Source of the DNA: Neptuniibacter marinus
GTDB taxonomy: Bacteria > Pseudomonadota > Gammaproteobacteria > Pseudomonadales > Balneatricaceae
Length of the DNA: 64,000 nt
Direction of reading: 5' to 3'
Assembly: GCF_001597725.1 (NCBI RefSeq)
Contig: NZ_LUTR01000008.1
Span: 1-64,000, forward strand
Shown: positions 22,746 through 32,562 of the stretch, in pieces
Position numbering within the stretch: the first letter of the stretch is position 1
Layout: every line of letters begins with the position of its first letter
Notes under the pieces: generated by a model
What the model saw: only the letters and a program-made list of their open reading frames with translations
Database searches by the model: none
What the model was told of the DNA's origin: nothing
Program-made: the position numbers and the translations under genes

Positions 22746-22778
22746 AAAAAACGCACTTCATTGAAGTGCGTTTTTTTA
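22746..22778. terminator. Bidirectional terminator
   Basis: ACGCACTTC and GAAGTGCGT form a 9-bp stem with a 3-nt loop, flanked by A and T runs, between convergent genes. Confidence 0.9.
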
Positions 22779-22779
22779 T

Positions 22780-23616
22780 TTAATCTTTAAGGCGTAGACC
22801 GCTGGGTTCTACAGTGATTTTGTCTTGTTTTAATAAAGCGCCGACCGCTTTCTTAAATGCTTTTTTGCTGAGACCAAAATGTTGGAAGATTATCTCAGGT
22901 GATGATTTATCATGCACTGTGATAAAACCGTCTTGTTCGGCCATCATTTCTAAAATTTTATCGGTTGTATCTATCACTTTCCCATAACCGGGTTTTTGCA
23001 TAGATACATTGATCTTCCCGTCGGCACGTACTTCTTTTATATAGCCTTTAAACTTTTGCCCAGGATAAACCGTTTTTAATACGTCACTGCGGAAAATCAT
23101 GCCCCAATGTTCATGGTTTACGATAACTTTCTGACCTAGATCTGTACGATTTGCTACAACGAGTTGAACTTCTTCGCCGGTTTTGTAATTTGGAGGGGTT
23201 TTATCTAAAAACCTATCGATTTTGGTGGAAGCGACAATGCGATTGGTGTGCTTATCTAAATAAAGGCGTACAAGGTAGCGTTTATCGACTTCAACAGGGC
23301 GGTTTTTTTGCTCGCTATAAGGTAGTAATACCTCTTTAGGTAAACCCCAATCCAAGAAAGCACCAGTATTGTTGACCTCAGATACTTTTAGCATGGAAAA
23401 TTCACCAACAATGGCCACGGGTATTTCGGTTGTGGCGATAAGATGGTCATCAGTATCAAGGTAGATGAAAACGCGAATACGATCACCTACTTCTAAGTCA
23501 TCAGCACAGTAACGCTTAGGTAACAGAATTTCACCTAAGTCTCCGGCATCTAGATAAACGCCAAAATCTCTTTCTTTAAGTACTTCAAGGGTATTGTATT
23601 TGCCGATTTCGGCCAT
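22780..23616 (-). CDS. S1-like RNA-binding protein, CvfB family
   Basis: About 278 aa. It has several S1-like beta-barrel modules in tandem (phrases DFGVYLDAGDLGEILLP, NTGAFLDWGLPKEVLLP and a third around GMIFRSDV) and a C-terminal winged-helix (FGLSKKAFKKAVGALLKQDKI), the layout of CvfB (YitL). These proteins bind RNA and influence virulence gene expression in firmicutes; the role in gammaproteobacteria is not established. ATG 23616 is preferred because GGA is too close to the ATG at 23625. Confidence 0.9.
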   Translation of the reverse strand: MAEIGKYNTLEVLKERDFGVYLDAGDLGEILLPKRYCADDLEVGDRIRVFIYLDTDDHLIATTEIPVAIVGEFSMLKVSEVNNTGAFLDWGLPKEVLLPYSEQKNRPVEVDKRYLVRLYLDKHTNRIVASTKIDRFLDKTPPNYKTGEEVQLVVANRTDLGQKVIVNHEHWGMIFRSDVLKTVYPGQKFKGYIKEVRADGKINVSMQKPGYGKVIDTTDKILEMMAEQDGFITVHDKSSPEIIFQHFGLSKKAFKKAVGALLKQDKITVEPSGLRLKD

Positions 23617-23708
23617 GGTTTTCATTTCCGGAGTAGGTGAGCTGTAACAGCATTCATTGCTAATCTAACCTATTATCCTAGCCCCTGTTGAATTAGAAAA
23701 GCCTTTTT

Positions 23709-23740
23709 ATAAAAAAGCCTCCTCAAAAGCTGAGGAGGCT
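23709..23740 (-). terminator. Terminator after the DUF1329 gene
   Basis: On the minus strand an AGCCTCCTC/GAGGAGGCT stem with a short loop is followed by six T residues. Confidence 0.88.
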
Positions 23741-23778
23741 ATGGAAAACTATCAAATTAAAGGAGGATAAATGGGCTA

Positions 23779-25122
23779 TTACTTGCCTAAGCGTCTAATG
23801 GCCTGTGGTGTAAAGTTTTTATGACTAAAGCGTTTAGTAAAGTCGAACCCTTCACCCTCTTCATTGGTTAAACTACCGACTAAATAACGTCCTGATTGAA
23901 GGTCATATAAGGTTTCCGCTACAAGCCAAGGTACGTTTGCATCACGATATTGGAACTGATGAGCTTCTGCTACGCGCCAAAGCTCGCCTCGACCATCATA
24001 GTGATCAACAATCGCGATTTGCCAGCTATCTTCATCTATGTAAAAAGTACGCTTGGCATAGATGTGTCGTTCACCCTCTTTTAATGTTGCTTCAACTTTC
24101 CATACCCGATGCAGTTCATAGCGAGTGTGTTCAGGGTTCATATGACCAGACTGTAAAATATCTTCATATTTTAGGCCTCTGTCTGCTAGCTTGAAGCTAT
24201 TGTAAGGAATATAGACTTCCTGTTTACCTACAAGATTCCAGTCGTAACGATCAGGCGCGCCATTGAAAAGGTCTAAGTTATCCGTGGTGCGTTGCCCGTC
24301 ACTTGCCGTTCCCGGTGCATCGTAAGCAATCTGGGGAGCTCTACGTACTCTTCTTTGGCCGGCATTATAGGTCCAAGCTTGGCGAGGCTGGGTGATTTGG
24401 TTCATTGTTTCATGCACCAAAAGTACATTACCGGTTAGGCGTGAAGGTGCTTTGACCTCTTGAACGAAATAAAACAAGATATTCTGGTCTTTTTGAGGAT
24501 CAGCACCGTCTTCTAAGGCGCTTGGCCAAGACATTTTCTCGTTTATTTTTACCGCGGTATAGCTACCATTGGCTTGTACAGGAACTTGCACAAAAGTACG
24601 TTCCAAAGCCCCGCCTCTATATCGAGTCATATGATTCCAAATGACTTCTAGTCCATTGCTAGGGATAGGGAAGGGGATTGCTGTTGTAAAGTCTTTTAGG
24701 CCGTTGCCTCCATCGGTTAACGTGGTCGATATGGCATTAGCTTTAGCTGCGGTATAGATATGATCGGGTAATGCAGCGGTTCGGTGAGTCGGATAAACAG
24801 GGATAGAAAAACTATCTTTGTAACGCTCTAACATTGCTAGCTGGCCGGGCGTCAAATTATCTTTATACTGATCGGCATTGGCCGCTGTAATTGTAAATAA
24901 TGGTTTTTCGTTAGCAAATGGGTTGGTATAACGGTCAGTTGATGTGGCTAAGCCCCCCTTCCATGCAGGAATGCTTCCCGATGAATTAGCGGCTTTTTCT
25001 GCGCCAATTGGTGTCAATGAATCACCGAGTTTAGCTGCTTCTTCAGCAGTTGTAGCTGAATATGCTGCAGATGAAGCCAAAATAAGGGCAGTGCTCAGCA
25101 GCAGTCTTTTAGTTTTAAGCAT
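23779..25122 (-). CDS. DUF1329 periplasmic/outer-membrane-associated protein
   Basis: About 447 aa from ATG 25122, which follows GGAGAT with 9-base spacing; an earlier in-frame ATG gives no signal. The N-terminus MLKTKRLLLSTALILASSA is a signal peptide, cleaved near AYS-AT. The body (LGDSLTPIGAEKAAN, IPAWKGG, YELHRVWKVEATL) is typical of DUF1329, whose fold resembles LolA/LolB lipid carriers. It lies 29 bases downstream of the DUF1302 gene; the two families are commonly neighbours. The function is unproven; a lipid or hydrophobic-substrate shuttle is an inference. Confidence 0.9.
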   Translation of the reverse strand: MLKTKRLLLSTALILASSAAYSATTAEEAAKLGDSLTPIGAEKAANSSGSIPAWKGGLATSTDRYTNPFANEKPLFTITAANADQYKDNLTPGQLAMLERYKDSFSIPVYPTHRTAALPDHIYTAAKANAISTTLTDGGNGLKDFTTAIPFPIPSNGLEVIWNHMTRYRGGALERTFVQVPVQANGSYTAVKINEKMSWPSALEDGADPQKDQNILFYFVQEVKAPSRLTGNVLLVHETMNQITQPRQAWTYNAGQRRVRRAPQIAYDAPGTASDGQRTTDNLDLFNGAPDRYDWNLVGKQEVYIPYNSFKLADRGLKYEDILQSGHMNPEHTRYELHRVWKVEATLKEGERHIYAKRTFYIDEDSWQIAIVDHYDGRGELWRVAEAHQFQYRDANVPWLVAETLYDLQSGRYLVGSLTNEEGEGFDFTKRFSHKNFTPQAIRRLGK

Positions 25123-25151
25123 TGATGATATCTCCATCTGGTAAACGCTTC

Positions 25152-26981
25152 TTAGAAAGAAACGGATGCGCTGAGTGAAAGAAAGTCGCGGTCTTCAATT
25201 GAATTGAAGTCACCACCAAAGTAATCAGTGTATGAAAGCTGGACTGAGTATCTGTTAAGGTAGTCAGCGGTTAAGCTTAGACCTAGTGTTTTCTCATCCT
25301 CATTGAAGCCTGCACCGGGTTGAGGGCCATAACCCTCTAAACCGTGCTTAAAGCTAATCTCTGGTGTTAAGTTTACACCTGCAAAAACATTAGTGTAATT
25401 AAGATTGGCTCTGACTACATAACCATATGAGTCTTGAGTAACGAAGCCATCGTTATCGCCAGCCGCATAACCGTATGCACCATGACGGCCATATTTTAGA
25501 GCGTTCGCGCTTTCATCTAGACTGTGAACATGGGTCCAGCCGAATTCACCGATTAAGGTTAAGCGGCTTGCGCCTAATACCCGATCATGAAAGCTAATCA
25601 AGCTAGTTTGGAACTGTGAAACATCAAAGGTTTGATAACCGTCTACTTCGCTATCAAACGAAGCACCGTTGCCGGTTGCATCCTTTATATAGTTATCTAA
25701 AGCTGTATTCCCTGTCGCACCGGCGGTTAGAATACCTGCTATTAACGAGGTTCCGTTGATTTGCATAGGGACATCTTTTTTATGGCTGATCTCACCTGAC
25801 CAAGCTATGTCACCAACGTTTGTGCTAAAACTCAGACCGAGCATTTTAATGTCTTCTGGGTATTCAACATAATAAGATGAGCCTAAGGTTGCTGGAAGGC
25901 CACCAAAGAAAGCCCCAACGTCATAGACACCACTAGTGATGGGTAAGCGGCTATGGTATTGCGCAGCATAGAGACCAAATTCGGTATTATTTAGCTCTTC
26001 TGCAAAATAGCGGAAAGCGATACCAAATTGACCATCGTCATCCGCTTCACGTCGGCCATCTGCGTTTCTATAAACGACGGGGTCTTGCCCGCCTAAAACC
26101 GCTGGATTGTTGAAGTAGGTTTGGTCATCTAGTGTTCCTAAAGCACCACTGCCTATACGAATACCGTCACAACCTTCGCCAACAAAGTCGTTGTTTGAAA
26201 AGTAAGTACCGCAGCCATCAATAGCAGTTGGTTCCCACGAGATTTGGTAGAAGCCTTCAACACTTAGGTTATCGGTAACACCTAAGGATGCAAATGCCAT
26301 ATTTACAGGGAGAAGGCCCTCTTTGACTTCAGCGCCAGCCCGTCTGAACGAGCTAACGTCCACTGGGTTGATCGCATTTAAACCACCTTGAATAAAGGTG
26401 CTTTCGCCCCAGTTGATAACTTGTCGACCTAAGCGAACGTCAAGCGGTTTTTGATCAATATCAAATGATCCGTACCAGTAGGCATCGAGTAGCTCGAAGC
26501 CGGAGAATTTGGCAAAGTCATTAAAGCCCGAATCGTTTAATTCAGTATCTGGCGTATAGCCGTTTGCAGTATGTCCATGTGCACGAGCGCCATTTTCTAA
26601 TTCGAGGTCGTACCAATACTTTGCACGGGCAAAGAAACCTACATTCTCATAACTTAATTCAAGGTCATGAACTCCTTTAACAATTTGAGAGAACGTCTCA
26701 CCTTTGTCAAAGTTTTGGGTGGCATCATCATAGCTGCCACCGCCTTTACTTGTACCCCCATTCGCTGGCGAAATTAGTGCTTGAGAAGGGTCATCCATTC
26801 GCCAGCTAGCGCCGACTGAAATTTGAGAATCTAAACGACCTTCTATCTCACCTAGATTAAATTCGAGGGCGTGCACTTGATTAATAGATACGACAGAACC
26901 TATCAATATGGGAAGTAGTGTGTGTGTGAACACCTGTGTTTGGTTTTTGCTGCAACGCAAAATCCTATTTCTTATTGCCAT
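25152..26981 (-). CDS. DUF1302 outer membrane beta-barrel protein
   Basis: About 609 aa. ATG 26981 is chosen for its AGGTGA 8 bases upstream. A long N-terminal signal ends near NQVHA-LEFN. The mature part begins GEIEGRLDSQISVGASWR, and alternating hydrophobic strands end in a terminal Phe (SLSASVSF), the marker for outer-membrane barrel insertion. The DUF1302 family often sits with DUF1329 and lipid or hydrocarbon metabolism genes. The divergent AraC regulator and the downstream acyl-CoA dehydrogenase suggest a role with fatty acids or related ligands, but no substrate can be read from the sequence. Confidence 0.88.
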   Translation of the reverse strand: MAIRNRILRCSKNQTQVFTHTLLPILIGSVVSINQVHALEFNLGEIEGRLDSQISVGASWRMDDPSQALISPANGGTSKGGGSYDDATQNFDKGETFSQIVKGVHDLELSYENVGFFARAKYWYDLELENGARAHGHTANGYTPDTELNDSGFNDFAKFSGFELLDAYWYGSFDIDQKPLDVRLGRQVINWGESTFIQGGLNAINPVDVSSFRRAGAEVKEGLLPVNMAFASLGVTDNLSVEGFYQISWEPTAIDGCGTYFSNNDFVGEGCDGIRIGSGALGTLDDQTYFNNPAVLGGQDPVVYRNADGRREADDDGQFGIAFRYFAEELNNTEFGLYAAQYHSRLPITSGVYDVGAFFGGLPATLGSSYYVEYPEDIKMLGLSFSTNVGDIAWSGEISHKKDVPMQINGTSLIAGILTAGATGNTALDNYIKDATGNGASFDSEVDGYQTFDVSQFQTSLISFHDRVLGASRLTLIGEFGWTHVHSLDESANALKYGRHGAYGYAAGDNDGFVTQDSYGYVVRANLNYTNVFAGVNLTPEISFKHGLEGYGPQPGAGFNEDEKTLGLSLTADYLNRYSVQLSYTDYFGGDFNSIEDRDFLSLSASVSF

Positions 26982-27264
26982 TTCGTTCACCTAGCATTGT
27001 TATTTTTTTAAAAGGCGCTAATTAGTATTACTTCTAAGATAGCCGACTTTCTGATAAAGCGCCTTTTTTCAGGTGCTTTGGGCGTAAAATAGAGTAAGGA
27101 ACCCTACACATAATCTATGTCAGCGACTTGAGTCTCAATAACAATTGACTCCACATTTATTAACAAAATTGTTCTTTTGGGTTGATAAATGTACTACTTC
27201 AGGTCAACAATAGGGAGGGAAATGCGTTTCATGTTAACCAATATTAATTGTAGGTAGTGAGATT
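26982..27264. other. Divergent control region between DUF1302 and AraC genes
   Basis: AT-rich 283 bases. An inverted repeat AACAATT (27140-27146) / AATTGTT (27167-27173) and a GTTGA...TCAAC pair nearby may be regulator sites. No small gene is evident. Confidence 0.4.
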
Positions 27265-28323
27265 ATGGAGCGTAAAATTACTGTGCCGGCAGGCTATGTA
27301 CGGCACCTTCTGCAACTAGTTCAAGAACAGGGTTTTAGTGTTGATCAACTGTTAAATCAGGTGGGTATCAGTCCTTCAGAGGTGGGAAGTCAGACCGAGT
27401 TTCCAGCGGATAAATTTGGTCTATTATACCAACGTATATATTACATCGCTCAGGATGAATATTTTGGCATGTTAAGCGGAGGGAAGGTTCCGAATGGGAC
27501 TTTTCGCATGATGTGTCATTGTTTGATTCATTGCCCTACGTTGGAAAGAGCGATCTACCGTGCAAGTGATTTTCATGAGATCTGTCGTGGAACTCAGGTT
27601 AAGCCGTTTTTAGTACGCAAAGGGCGATATGCCAAAGTTTCGTTCACTACAACAGATGCTTCCGGCGCGTCTATGGAGGAGCTGTTGGTTGATGAGAATC
27701 CAGGTCGAATTAGAACCTCTCTTTCCATGTGGCATCACTTTTTATGCTGGTTGATTGGTAAGCGTTTGGAGTTAAAAGCGGCTTATTTTTCATTCTCTGA
27801 ACCTGATGATGTAGCGCAGTATAAAACTCTTTTTCAATCTGAAGTTAAATTTGATCAGCACGATAATGCCATTGTTTTTCCTGCCCGCTATTTAGATTTT
27901 CCTATAGTGCAAACGCCCGAAACTCTACGTAGTTTCCTGAAAACAGCGCCCTATCAACTGATTGTAATGGTGGATGATGATGCGAGTCTTAAATCGCAGG
28001 TTGTTGCACTGATTGGTAAAGATTTTAGCCAAGAGTTGCCTAGTGCTGAAGAGGTTGCTTACCGTCTACATATGTCGGTTTCTACACTACGTCGGCGCTT
28101 ATTAGAAGAGGATACCTCTTATCAAAAGATTAAAGATGAGAGCCGTAAAATGGCGGCGCTTAATTATATGAACTCGCCACAGTTGTCGATTAATGATGTG
28201 GCTGGTTTGATGGGCTTTGATGAGCCTTCCGCTTTTTTCCGCTCCTTTAAAAAATGGACAGGTATGACACCCGGTGAATATCGTCGTAGCGATACATATT
28301 GTCAGCAGTTAGCTTCTTCTTGA
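27265..28323 (+). CDS. AraC family transcriptional regulator
   Basis: A 352-aa regulator of the OruR/ArgR-like AraC subgroup. The N-terminal ligand domain (about 1-230, starting VPAGYVRHLLQLVQEQG) matches the 'arabinose-binding domain of AraC' type. The C-terminal AraC DNA-binding domain has SVSTLRRRLLEEDTSYQKIK and the second helix-turn-helix MGFDEPSAFFRSFKKWTGMT. It is divergent from the DUF1302/DUF1329 operon and upstream of acyl-CoA dehydrogenase, so it likely controls one or both in response to a lipid-derived ligand (inferred from position). Confidence 0.92.
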   Translation: MERKITVPAGYVRHLLQLVQEQGFSVDQLLNQVGISPSEVGSQTEFPADKFGLLYQRIYYIAQDEYFGMLSGGKVPNGTFRMMCHCLIHCPTLERAIYRASDFHEICRGTQVKPFLVRKGRYAKVSFTTTDASGASMEELLVDENPGRIRTSLSMWHHFLCWLIGKRLELKAAYFSFSEPDDVAQYKTLFQSEVKFDQHDNAIVFPARYLDFPIVQTPETLRSFLKTAPYQLIVMVDDDASLKSQVVALIGKDFSQELPSAEEVAYRLHMSVSTLRRRLLEEDTSYQKIKDESRKMAALNYMNSPQLSINDVAGLMGFDEPSAFFRSFKKWTGMTPGEYRRSDTYCQQLASS

Positions 28324-28525
28324 TAGGGCTGTAACTTATAAAATTTAGGGTTTTTTAATGTATTGACCGTTATTGTTAGCGAATAAGGTATTAAATGTTA
28401 TTGCTGGTTTGGTGTGCTAAATAGATCATGTTAATAGCATTTCCCGATGTGATTATAGTTCCTTTAGAATAATAAAATGTGGCCTATTATTGATAGGTGG
28501 GTTACAGAACGGAGCAAGAGTAGCA

Positions 28526-30304
28526 ATGAGTGATTATCGATATCCCTATCAAGATGGTGTTTTTGTTTTAAATCAGTTGGTGGGTTTAGAACAAATTTGT
28601 CAGCAGGCAGGTTTGGACGATTTTGCTGATGGTCTCGCGGAAGCGGTACTTGATGAGGCTGCGAAACTTGGCAGTGAGCAGTTGGCGCCATTGAACGTTA
28701 CTGGTGATAAATTAGGTGCATCCATTGAGAATAATAATGTGTCTGAAACACCTGGTTTCTCAGATGCATATCAACAGTTTTGTGATGGTGGCTGGCCTTC
28801 ACTTGCGGGCAATCCCGAATTTGGAGGGCAGGGCTTACCGAATGTATTAGCCGTTGCGGTTAATGAGGTTTGGCAGTCGGCGAATCTTGCTTGGGCACTT
28901 TGTCCACTGTTAACGCAAGGGGCTATCGAAGCGATCGAAACTCATGGAAATGATCAACTTAAAAAACACTATCTGCCTAAGTTAATTAGCGGTGAGTGGA
29001 CTGGAACCATGAATTTGACTGAACCTGATGCAGGTACTGATCTGGCAGCGCTCAAATCTAAAGCGGTACCTGAGGACGATTATTACCGTATCACTGGGCA
29101 AAAAATCTTTATTACTTGGGGTGATCACCAGATGACGGACAATATTGTTCATCTGGTTTTGGCTCGTCTTCCTGATGCACCTGCAGGTGTTAAAGGTATC
29201 TCGCTCTTTGTTGTACCTAAATACCCACTCGATGAGAACGGCAATCCAACTGAACAGCGCAATGATGCTTATGCCGTTTCTCTTGAGCATAAATTAGGTA
29301 TTCATGGTAGCCCGACTTGTGTGATGAGTTTTGGTGATAACGGGGGAGCAATCGGTTATCTAGTGGGTAAGGAAAACCAAGGTTTAGCCTGTATGTTCAC
29401 AATGATGAACGATGCGCGGCAAGGTGTTGGCTTACAAGGTTTGGCGATCTCCGAAAGGTCGTATCAGCATGCTGTTACCTATGCGAAAGAGCGAATCCAA
29501 GGGACGCTACGGGATGGTTCACGTATTAGCATTATTAAGCATCCGGATGTGCGCCGAATGCTTTTGCAGATGAAATCGTCAATTCAAGCAATGCGTGCGT
29601 TGGTGTATGTGGCGCGTGCCGAAAGTGACTATGTAAACAATGCTGTCGATGCTGAGGCTAAGTTAAAACATCAGAAACGTAATGATCTATTGACCCCTAT
29701 TGTAAAAGGCTGGGTGACTGAGTTAGCACAAGAGCTGACTTATCTTGCGGTACAGATCCATGGGGGTATGGGGTTTATTGAGGAAACAGGCGTTGCTCAA
29801 TACTATCGTGATGCACGTATCTTAACTATCTATGAAGGTACAACAGGGATTCAGGCTTTGGATCTTATTGGTCGCAAGACCCTTGTGGATGGAGGTGATG
29901 CGGTTACCGATCTGCTCTCTGAAATAAGCAGTGATTTAAAGGAAATAGACCATCCAGAGTTGCAAGACATTGTTAGCGCAACACAGGCCGCGGTTGAGCA
30001 AGCGAGCATCGCTAAACAATGGGTTTTAGAGGTTGCTGCAAAAGATGCTTCAGCGGCAGGGAGTGCGAGTGTCAGCTATATGATGCTAATGGGCTATCTT
30101 TGCGGTGCTTGGTTGTTAACTAAATCGGCAGCTATAGCGCAAGAAAATCTCTCTAAAGAGGGGGCTGATAGTGACTTCCTTAGTGCCAAAATTATCTCTG
30201 CCCGTTTCTTTACCGAACAGATGTTACCTAGGGTTAGTTCTTTATTAGTGGCCATGCAATCTGGTGGTGAGACCGTTATGGCTATGAGCGAAGAGCAGTT
30301 TTAA
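28526..30304 (+). CDS. Acyl-CoA dehydrogenase
   Basis: FAD enzyme of about 592 aa, the long bacterial form with a C-terminal extension. It shows GGWPSLAGNPEFGGQGLP, MNLTEPDAGTDLAALK (FAD/substrate loop), ITGQKIFITWGDH, the catalytic Glu in IYEGTTGIQ and AVQIHGGMGFIEE. It introduces the first double bond in acyl-CoA and passes electrons to EtfBA. ATG 28526 follows GGAG. It is 60 bases ahead of ETF-QO on the same strand, so dehydrogenase and quinone-side acceptor are encoded together. Confidence 0.96.
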   Translation: MSDYRYPYQDGVFVLNQLVGLEQICQQAGLDDFADGLAEAVLDEAAKLGSEQLAPLNVTGDKLGASIENNNVSETPGFSDAYQQFCDGGWPSLAGNPEFGGQGLPNVLAVAVNEVWQSANLAWALCPLLTQGAIEAIETHGNDQLKKHYLPKLISGEWTGTMNLTEPDAGTDLAALKSKAVPEDDYYRITGQKIFITWGDHQMTDNIVHLVLARLPDAPAGVKGISLFVVPKYPLDENGNPTEQRNDAYAVSLEHKLGIHGSPTCVMSFGDNGGAIGYLVGKENQGLACMFTMMNDARQGVGLQGLAISERSYQHAVTYAKERIQGTLRDGSRISIIKHPDVRRMLLQMKSSIQAMRALVYVARAESDYVNNAVDAEAKLKHQKRNDLLTPIVKGWVTELAQELTYLAVQIHGGMGFIEETGVAQYYRDARILTIYEGTTGIQALDLIGRKTLVDGGDAVTDLLSEISSDLKEIDHPELQDIVSATQAAVEQASIAKQWVLEVAAKDASAAGSASVSYMMLMGYLCGAWLLTKSAAIAQENLSKEGADSDFLSAKIISARFFTEQMLPRVSSLLVAMQSGGETVMAMSEEQF

Positions 30305-30364
30305 GCTGCGATCAGATAAGTATATAGATCGCGCTTAATACCCGAAAAAACTGAGGTGAAAAAT

Positions 30365-32023
30365 ATGAATGCTGTGGCTAGAGAATCCATGGAATTTGAT
30401 GTGGTTATTGTCGGTGCTGGCCCTGCTGGTTTATCCGCTGCATGTAAATTAATGCAGCAAGCGCAGGCGGCCGAGCAAGAGATGACGGTTTGTGTGGTTG
30501 AAAAAGGATCTGAGGTGGGGGCGCATATATTGTCTGGTGCCGTGGTTGAAAGTCGCGCACTCGATGAGCTTTTTCCTGAGTGGAAAGAGCTAGGTGCGCC
30601 TTTAAACACCCCTGTAGTTGAAGATCAGATCTTCATGCTAAAAAACGAAACCTCCTCCATAAAAGTACCTAATATGTTTGTGCCTAAAACTATGCACAAT
30701 CACGGCAATTACATTGTTAGTTTAGGGAATCTTTGTCGTTGGTTGGCGGAGCAGGCTGAGCAGCTTGGTGTTGAAATTTTCCCCGGTTTTGCTGCATCCG
30801 AGGTGCTGTATAACGAGGATGGCAGTGTTAAAGGGATTGCGACAGGTGATATGGGTGTTAGTGCATCCGGCGAGCACAAAGATGGTTATATGCCGGGTAT
30901 GGAGTTGCATGCTAAATACACCATTTTCTCTGAAGGTTGTCGGGGGCATTTAGGTAAGGAACTGATCGAACGCTATGATCTTGCTGCTCAATCTGATGCT
31001 CAGCATTATGGGCTAGGTATTAAAGAGCTATGGGATGTTGATCCAGATAAACACCAGCCAGGGCTTGTACTGCATGGTTCGGGTTGGCCGTTAACAGGCG
31101 AGAGCAGTGGTGGCTTTTTCCTTTACCATACTGAAAACAATCAAGTTGTTGTGGGTTTGATTGTTGATTTAAACTATAAAAACCCTTACTTAAGCCCTTT
31201 TGATGAATTTCAAAAATTGAAGCATCACCCTGTTCTTAAACAGTATTTAGACGGCGGTAAGCGCGTCTCCTATGGAGCGCGAGCAATCACTAAAGGTGGT
31301 TTTAATGCACTGCCTAAGATGACTTTCCCTGGTGGTATCGTTGCGGGCTGTAATGCAGGTACGTTGAATTTTTCAAAAATCAAAGGTACGCACACGGCGA
31401 TGAAGTCTGGTATGTTGGCGGCTGAGGCGATCTTTGACGCGCTGCAGTCCTCGTCTGCTGGTGGGGAAAATCTAAATAGCTTTGCAGATAAGTTTAAAGC
31501 TTCTTGGTTATATGATGAGTTATTTAGCTCTAAGAATTTTGGTCCAGCTATGCATAAGTTCGGGCCGTTATTAGGCGGAGCTTTTAACTTTATTGATCAG
31601 AATATATTTTCCGGGAAATTGCCTGTAACACTGCATGATAATCATGAAGATTATGCACAGTTAAAGCCGGCGGCAGAGTGTGAGCAAATTACGTATCCAA
31701 AACCGGATGGGGTGCTTAGCTTTGATAAACTGAGTTCAGTTTTTCTGTCTAATACTAACCATGAAGAAGATCAGCCTTGTCACTTACAGTTAAAAGATCC
31801 ATCTATACCGCTTGGGAGTAACCTAGAGCGCTTTGCTGAACCTGCACAACGCTACTGCCCTGCTGGGGTATACGAAGTGATTGAGGAGGCAGAGGGGAAG
31901 CGGTTTCAGATTAACAGCCAAAACTGCGTACATTGTAAAACATGTGATATTAAAGACCCTGCGCAAAATATTCGCTGGGTGGTGCCTGAAGGAACAGGCG
32001 GGCCAAATTACCCAAACATGTGA
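30365..32023 (+). CDS. Electron transfer flavoprotein-ubiquinone oxidoreductase
   Basis: About 552 aa, the normal ETF-QO length. It has the N-terminal FAD motif [28 protein letters not shown], the GGKRVSYGARAI segment, and a C-terminal 4Fe-4S domain with four Cys (CPAGVYE and NCVHCKTCDIKDP). It oxidises ETF and reduces ubiquinone at the inner membrane, linking beta-oxidation to respiration. ATG 30365 follows GAGGTG with good spacing; the GTG at 30356 overlaps that site and is less likely. Confidence 0.97.
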   Translation: MNAVARESMEFDVVIVGAGPAGLSAACKLMQQAQAAEQEMTVCVVEKGSEVGAHILSGAVVESRALDELFPEWKELGAPLNTPVVEDQIFMLKNETSSIKVPNMFVPKTMHNHGNYIVSLGNLCRWLAEQAEQLGVEIFPGFAASEVLYNEDGSVKGIATGDMGVSASGEHKDGYMPGMELHAKYTIFSEGCRGHLGKELIERYDLAAQSDAQHYGLGIKELWDVDPDKHQPGLVLHGSGWPLTGESSGGFFLYHTENNQVVVGLIVDLNYKNPYLSPFDEFQKLKHHPVLKQYLDGGKRVSYGARAITKGGFNALPKMTFPGGIVAGCNAGTLNFSKIKGTHTAMKSGMLAAEAIFDALQSSSAGGENLNSFADKFKASWLYDELFSSKNFGPAMHKFGPLLGGAFNFIDQNIFSGKLPVTLHDNHEDYAQLKPAAECEQITYPKPDGVLSFDKLSSVFLSNTNHEEDQPCHLQLKDPSIPLGSNLERFAEPAQRYCPAGVYEVIEEAEGKRFQINSQNCVHCKTCDIKDPAQNIRWVVPEGTGGPNYPNM

Positions 32024-32064
32024 TTTTTTTAAGGTTTTTTATAAGAAATACATAATAGAGGGAA

Positions 32065-32121
32065 GATATTGACCCATTAAGGGGATGAAGGAGTAACGTT
32101 AATGGGATCAGGATATTGACC
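32065..32121. repeat. Short direct and inverted repeats downstream of ETF-QO
   Basis: GATATTGACC occurs at 32065-32074 and 32112-32121; between them CCCATTAA (32073-32080) can pair with TTAATGGG (32099-32106). There is no T run, so this is not a standard terminator. Confidence 0.4.
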
Positions 32122-32251
32122 TAATGGTTATAATTTGATCTTATTTGGTTGCTTTGTTGTGTATTTCTGTACACTATCTAACCGCTTATTTTTATTGTGA
32201 AAATAGTTTCATAATAATTCAGCTTTTTTCAGTAAAAAGTCGCGTTATTGG

Positions 32252-32294
32252 TTGACACAAAAACTCAATCCTATAATATACGCGCCGTTCCTGC
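32252..32294 (+). promoter_or_regulatory. Probable tRNA operon promoter
   Basis: TTGACA (32252-32257) and TATAAT (32272-32277) lie before tRNA-Ser with a GC-rich discriminator (GCGCCG), as usual for stable RNA promoters. The spacing between these two is only 14 bp, so the real pair may be TTGGTT (32248) or TAATAT (32274) combinations. Confidence 0.5.
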
Positions 32295-32382
32295 GGAGGG
32301 ATGGCTGAGTGGTCGAAAGCACTGGTCTTGAAAACCAGCGGTCCGAGAGGGCCCTAGGGTTCGAATCCCTATCCCTCCGCCA
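32295..32382 (+). tRNA. tRNA-Ser (anticodon TGA)
   Basis: 88 nt with acceptor pair GGAGGGA/TCCCTCC, a long variable arm and an encoded CCA. The anticodon loop CTTGAAA gives TGA at 32329-32331. Confidence 0.97.
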
Positions 32383-32399
32383 TTTACTGGAACTAGAGT

Positions 32400-32475
32400 T
32401 CCCTGATAGCTCAGTTGGTAGAGCAGTAGACTGTTAATCTATTGGTCGCTGGTTCGAGTCCAGCTCAGGGAGCCA
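32400..32475 (+). tRNA. tRNA-Asn (anticodon GTT)
   Basis: 76 nt with acceptor pair TCCCTGA/TCAGGGA and encoded CCA. The anticodon loop CTGTTAA gives GTT. Confidence 0.97.
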
Positions 32476-32486
32476 ATCTAAGAGAT

Positions 32487-32562
32487 GGGTCGTTAGCTCA
32501 GCTGGTAGAGCAGTTGGCTTTTAACCAATTGGTCACAGGTTCGAATCCTGTACGACCCACCA
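32487..32562 (+). tRNA. tRNA-Lys (anticodon TTT)
   Basis: 76 nt with acceptor pair GGGTCGT/ACGACCC and encoded CCA. The anticodon loop CTTTTAA gives TTT. Its last 19 nt are repeated 164 bases downstream. Confidence 0.97.
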
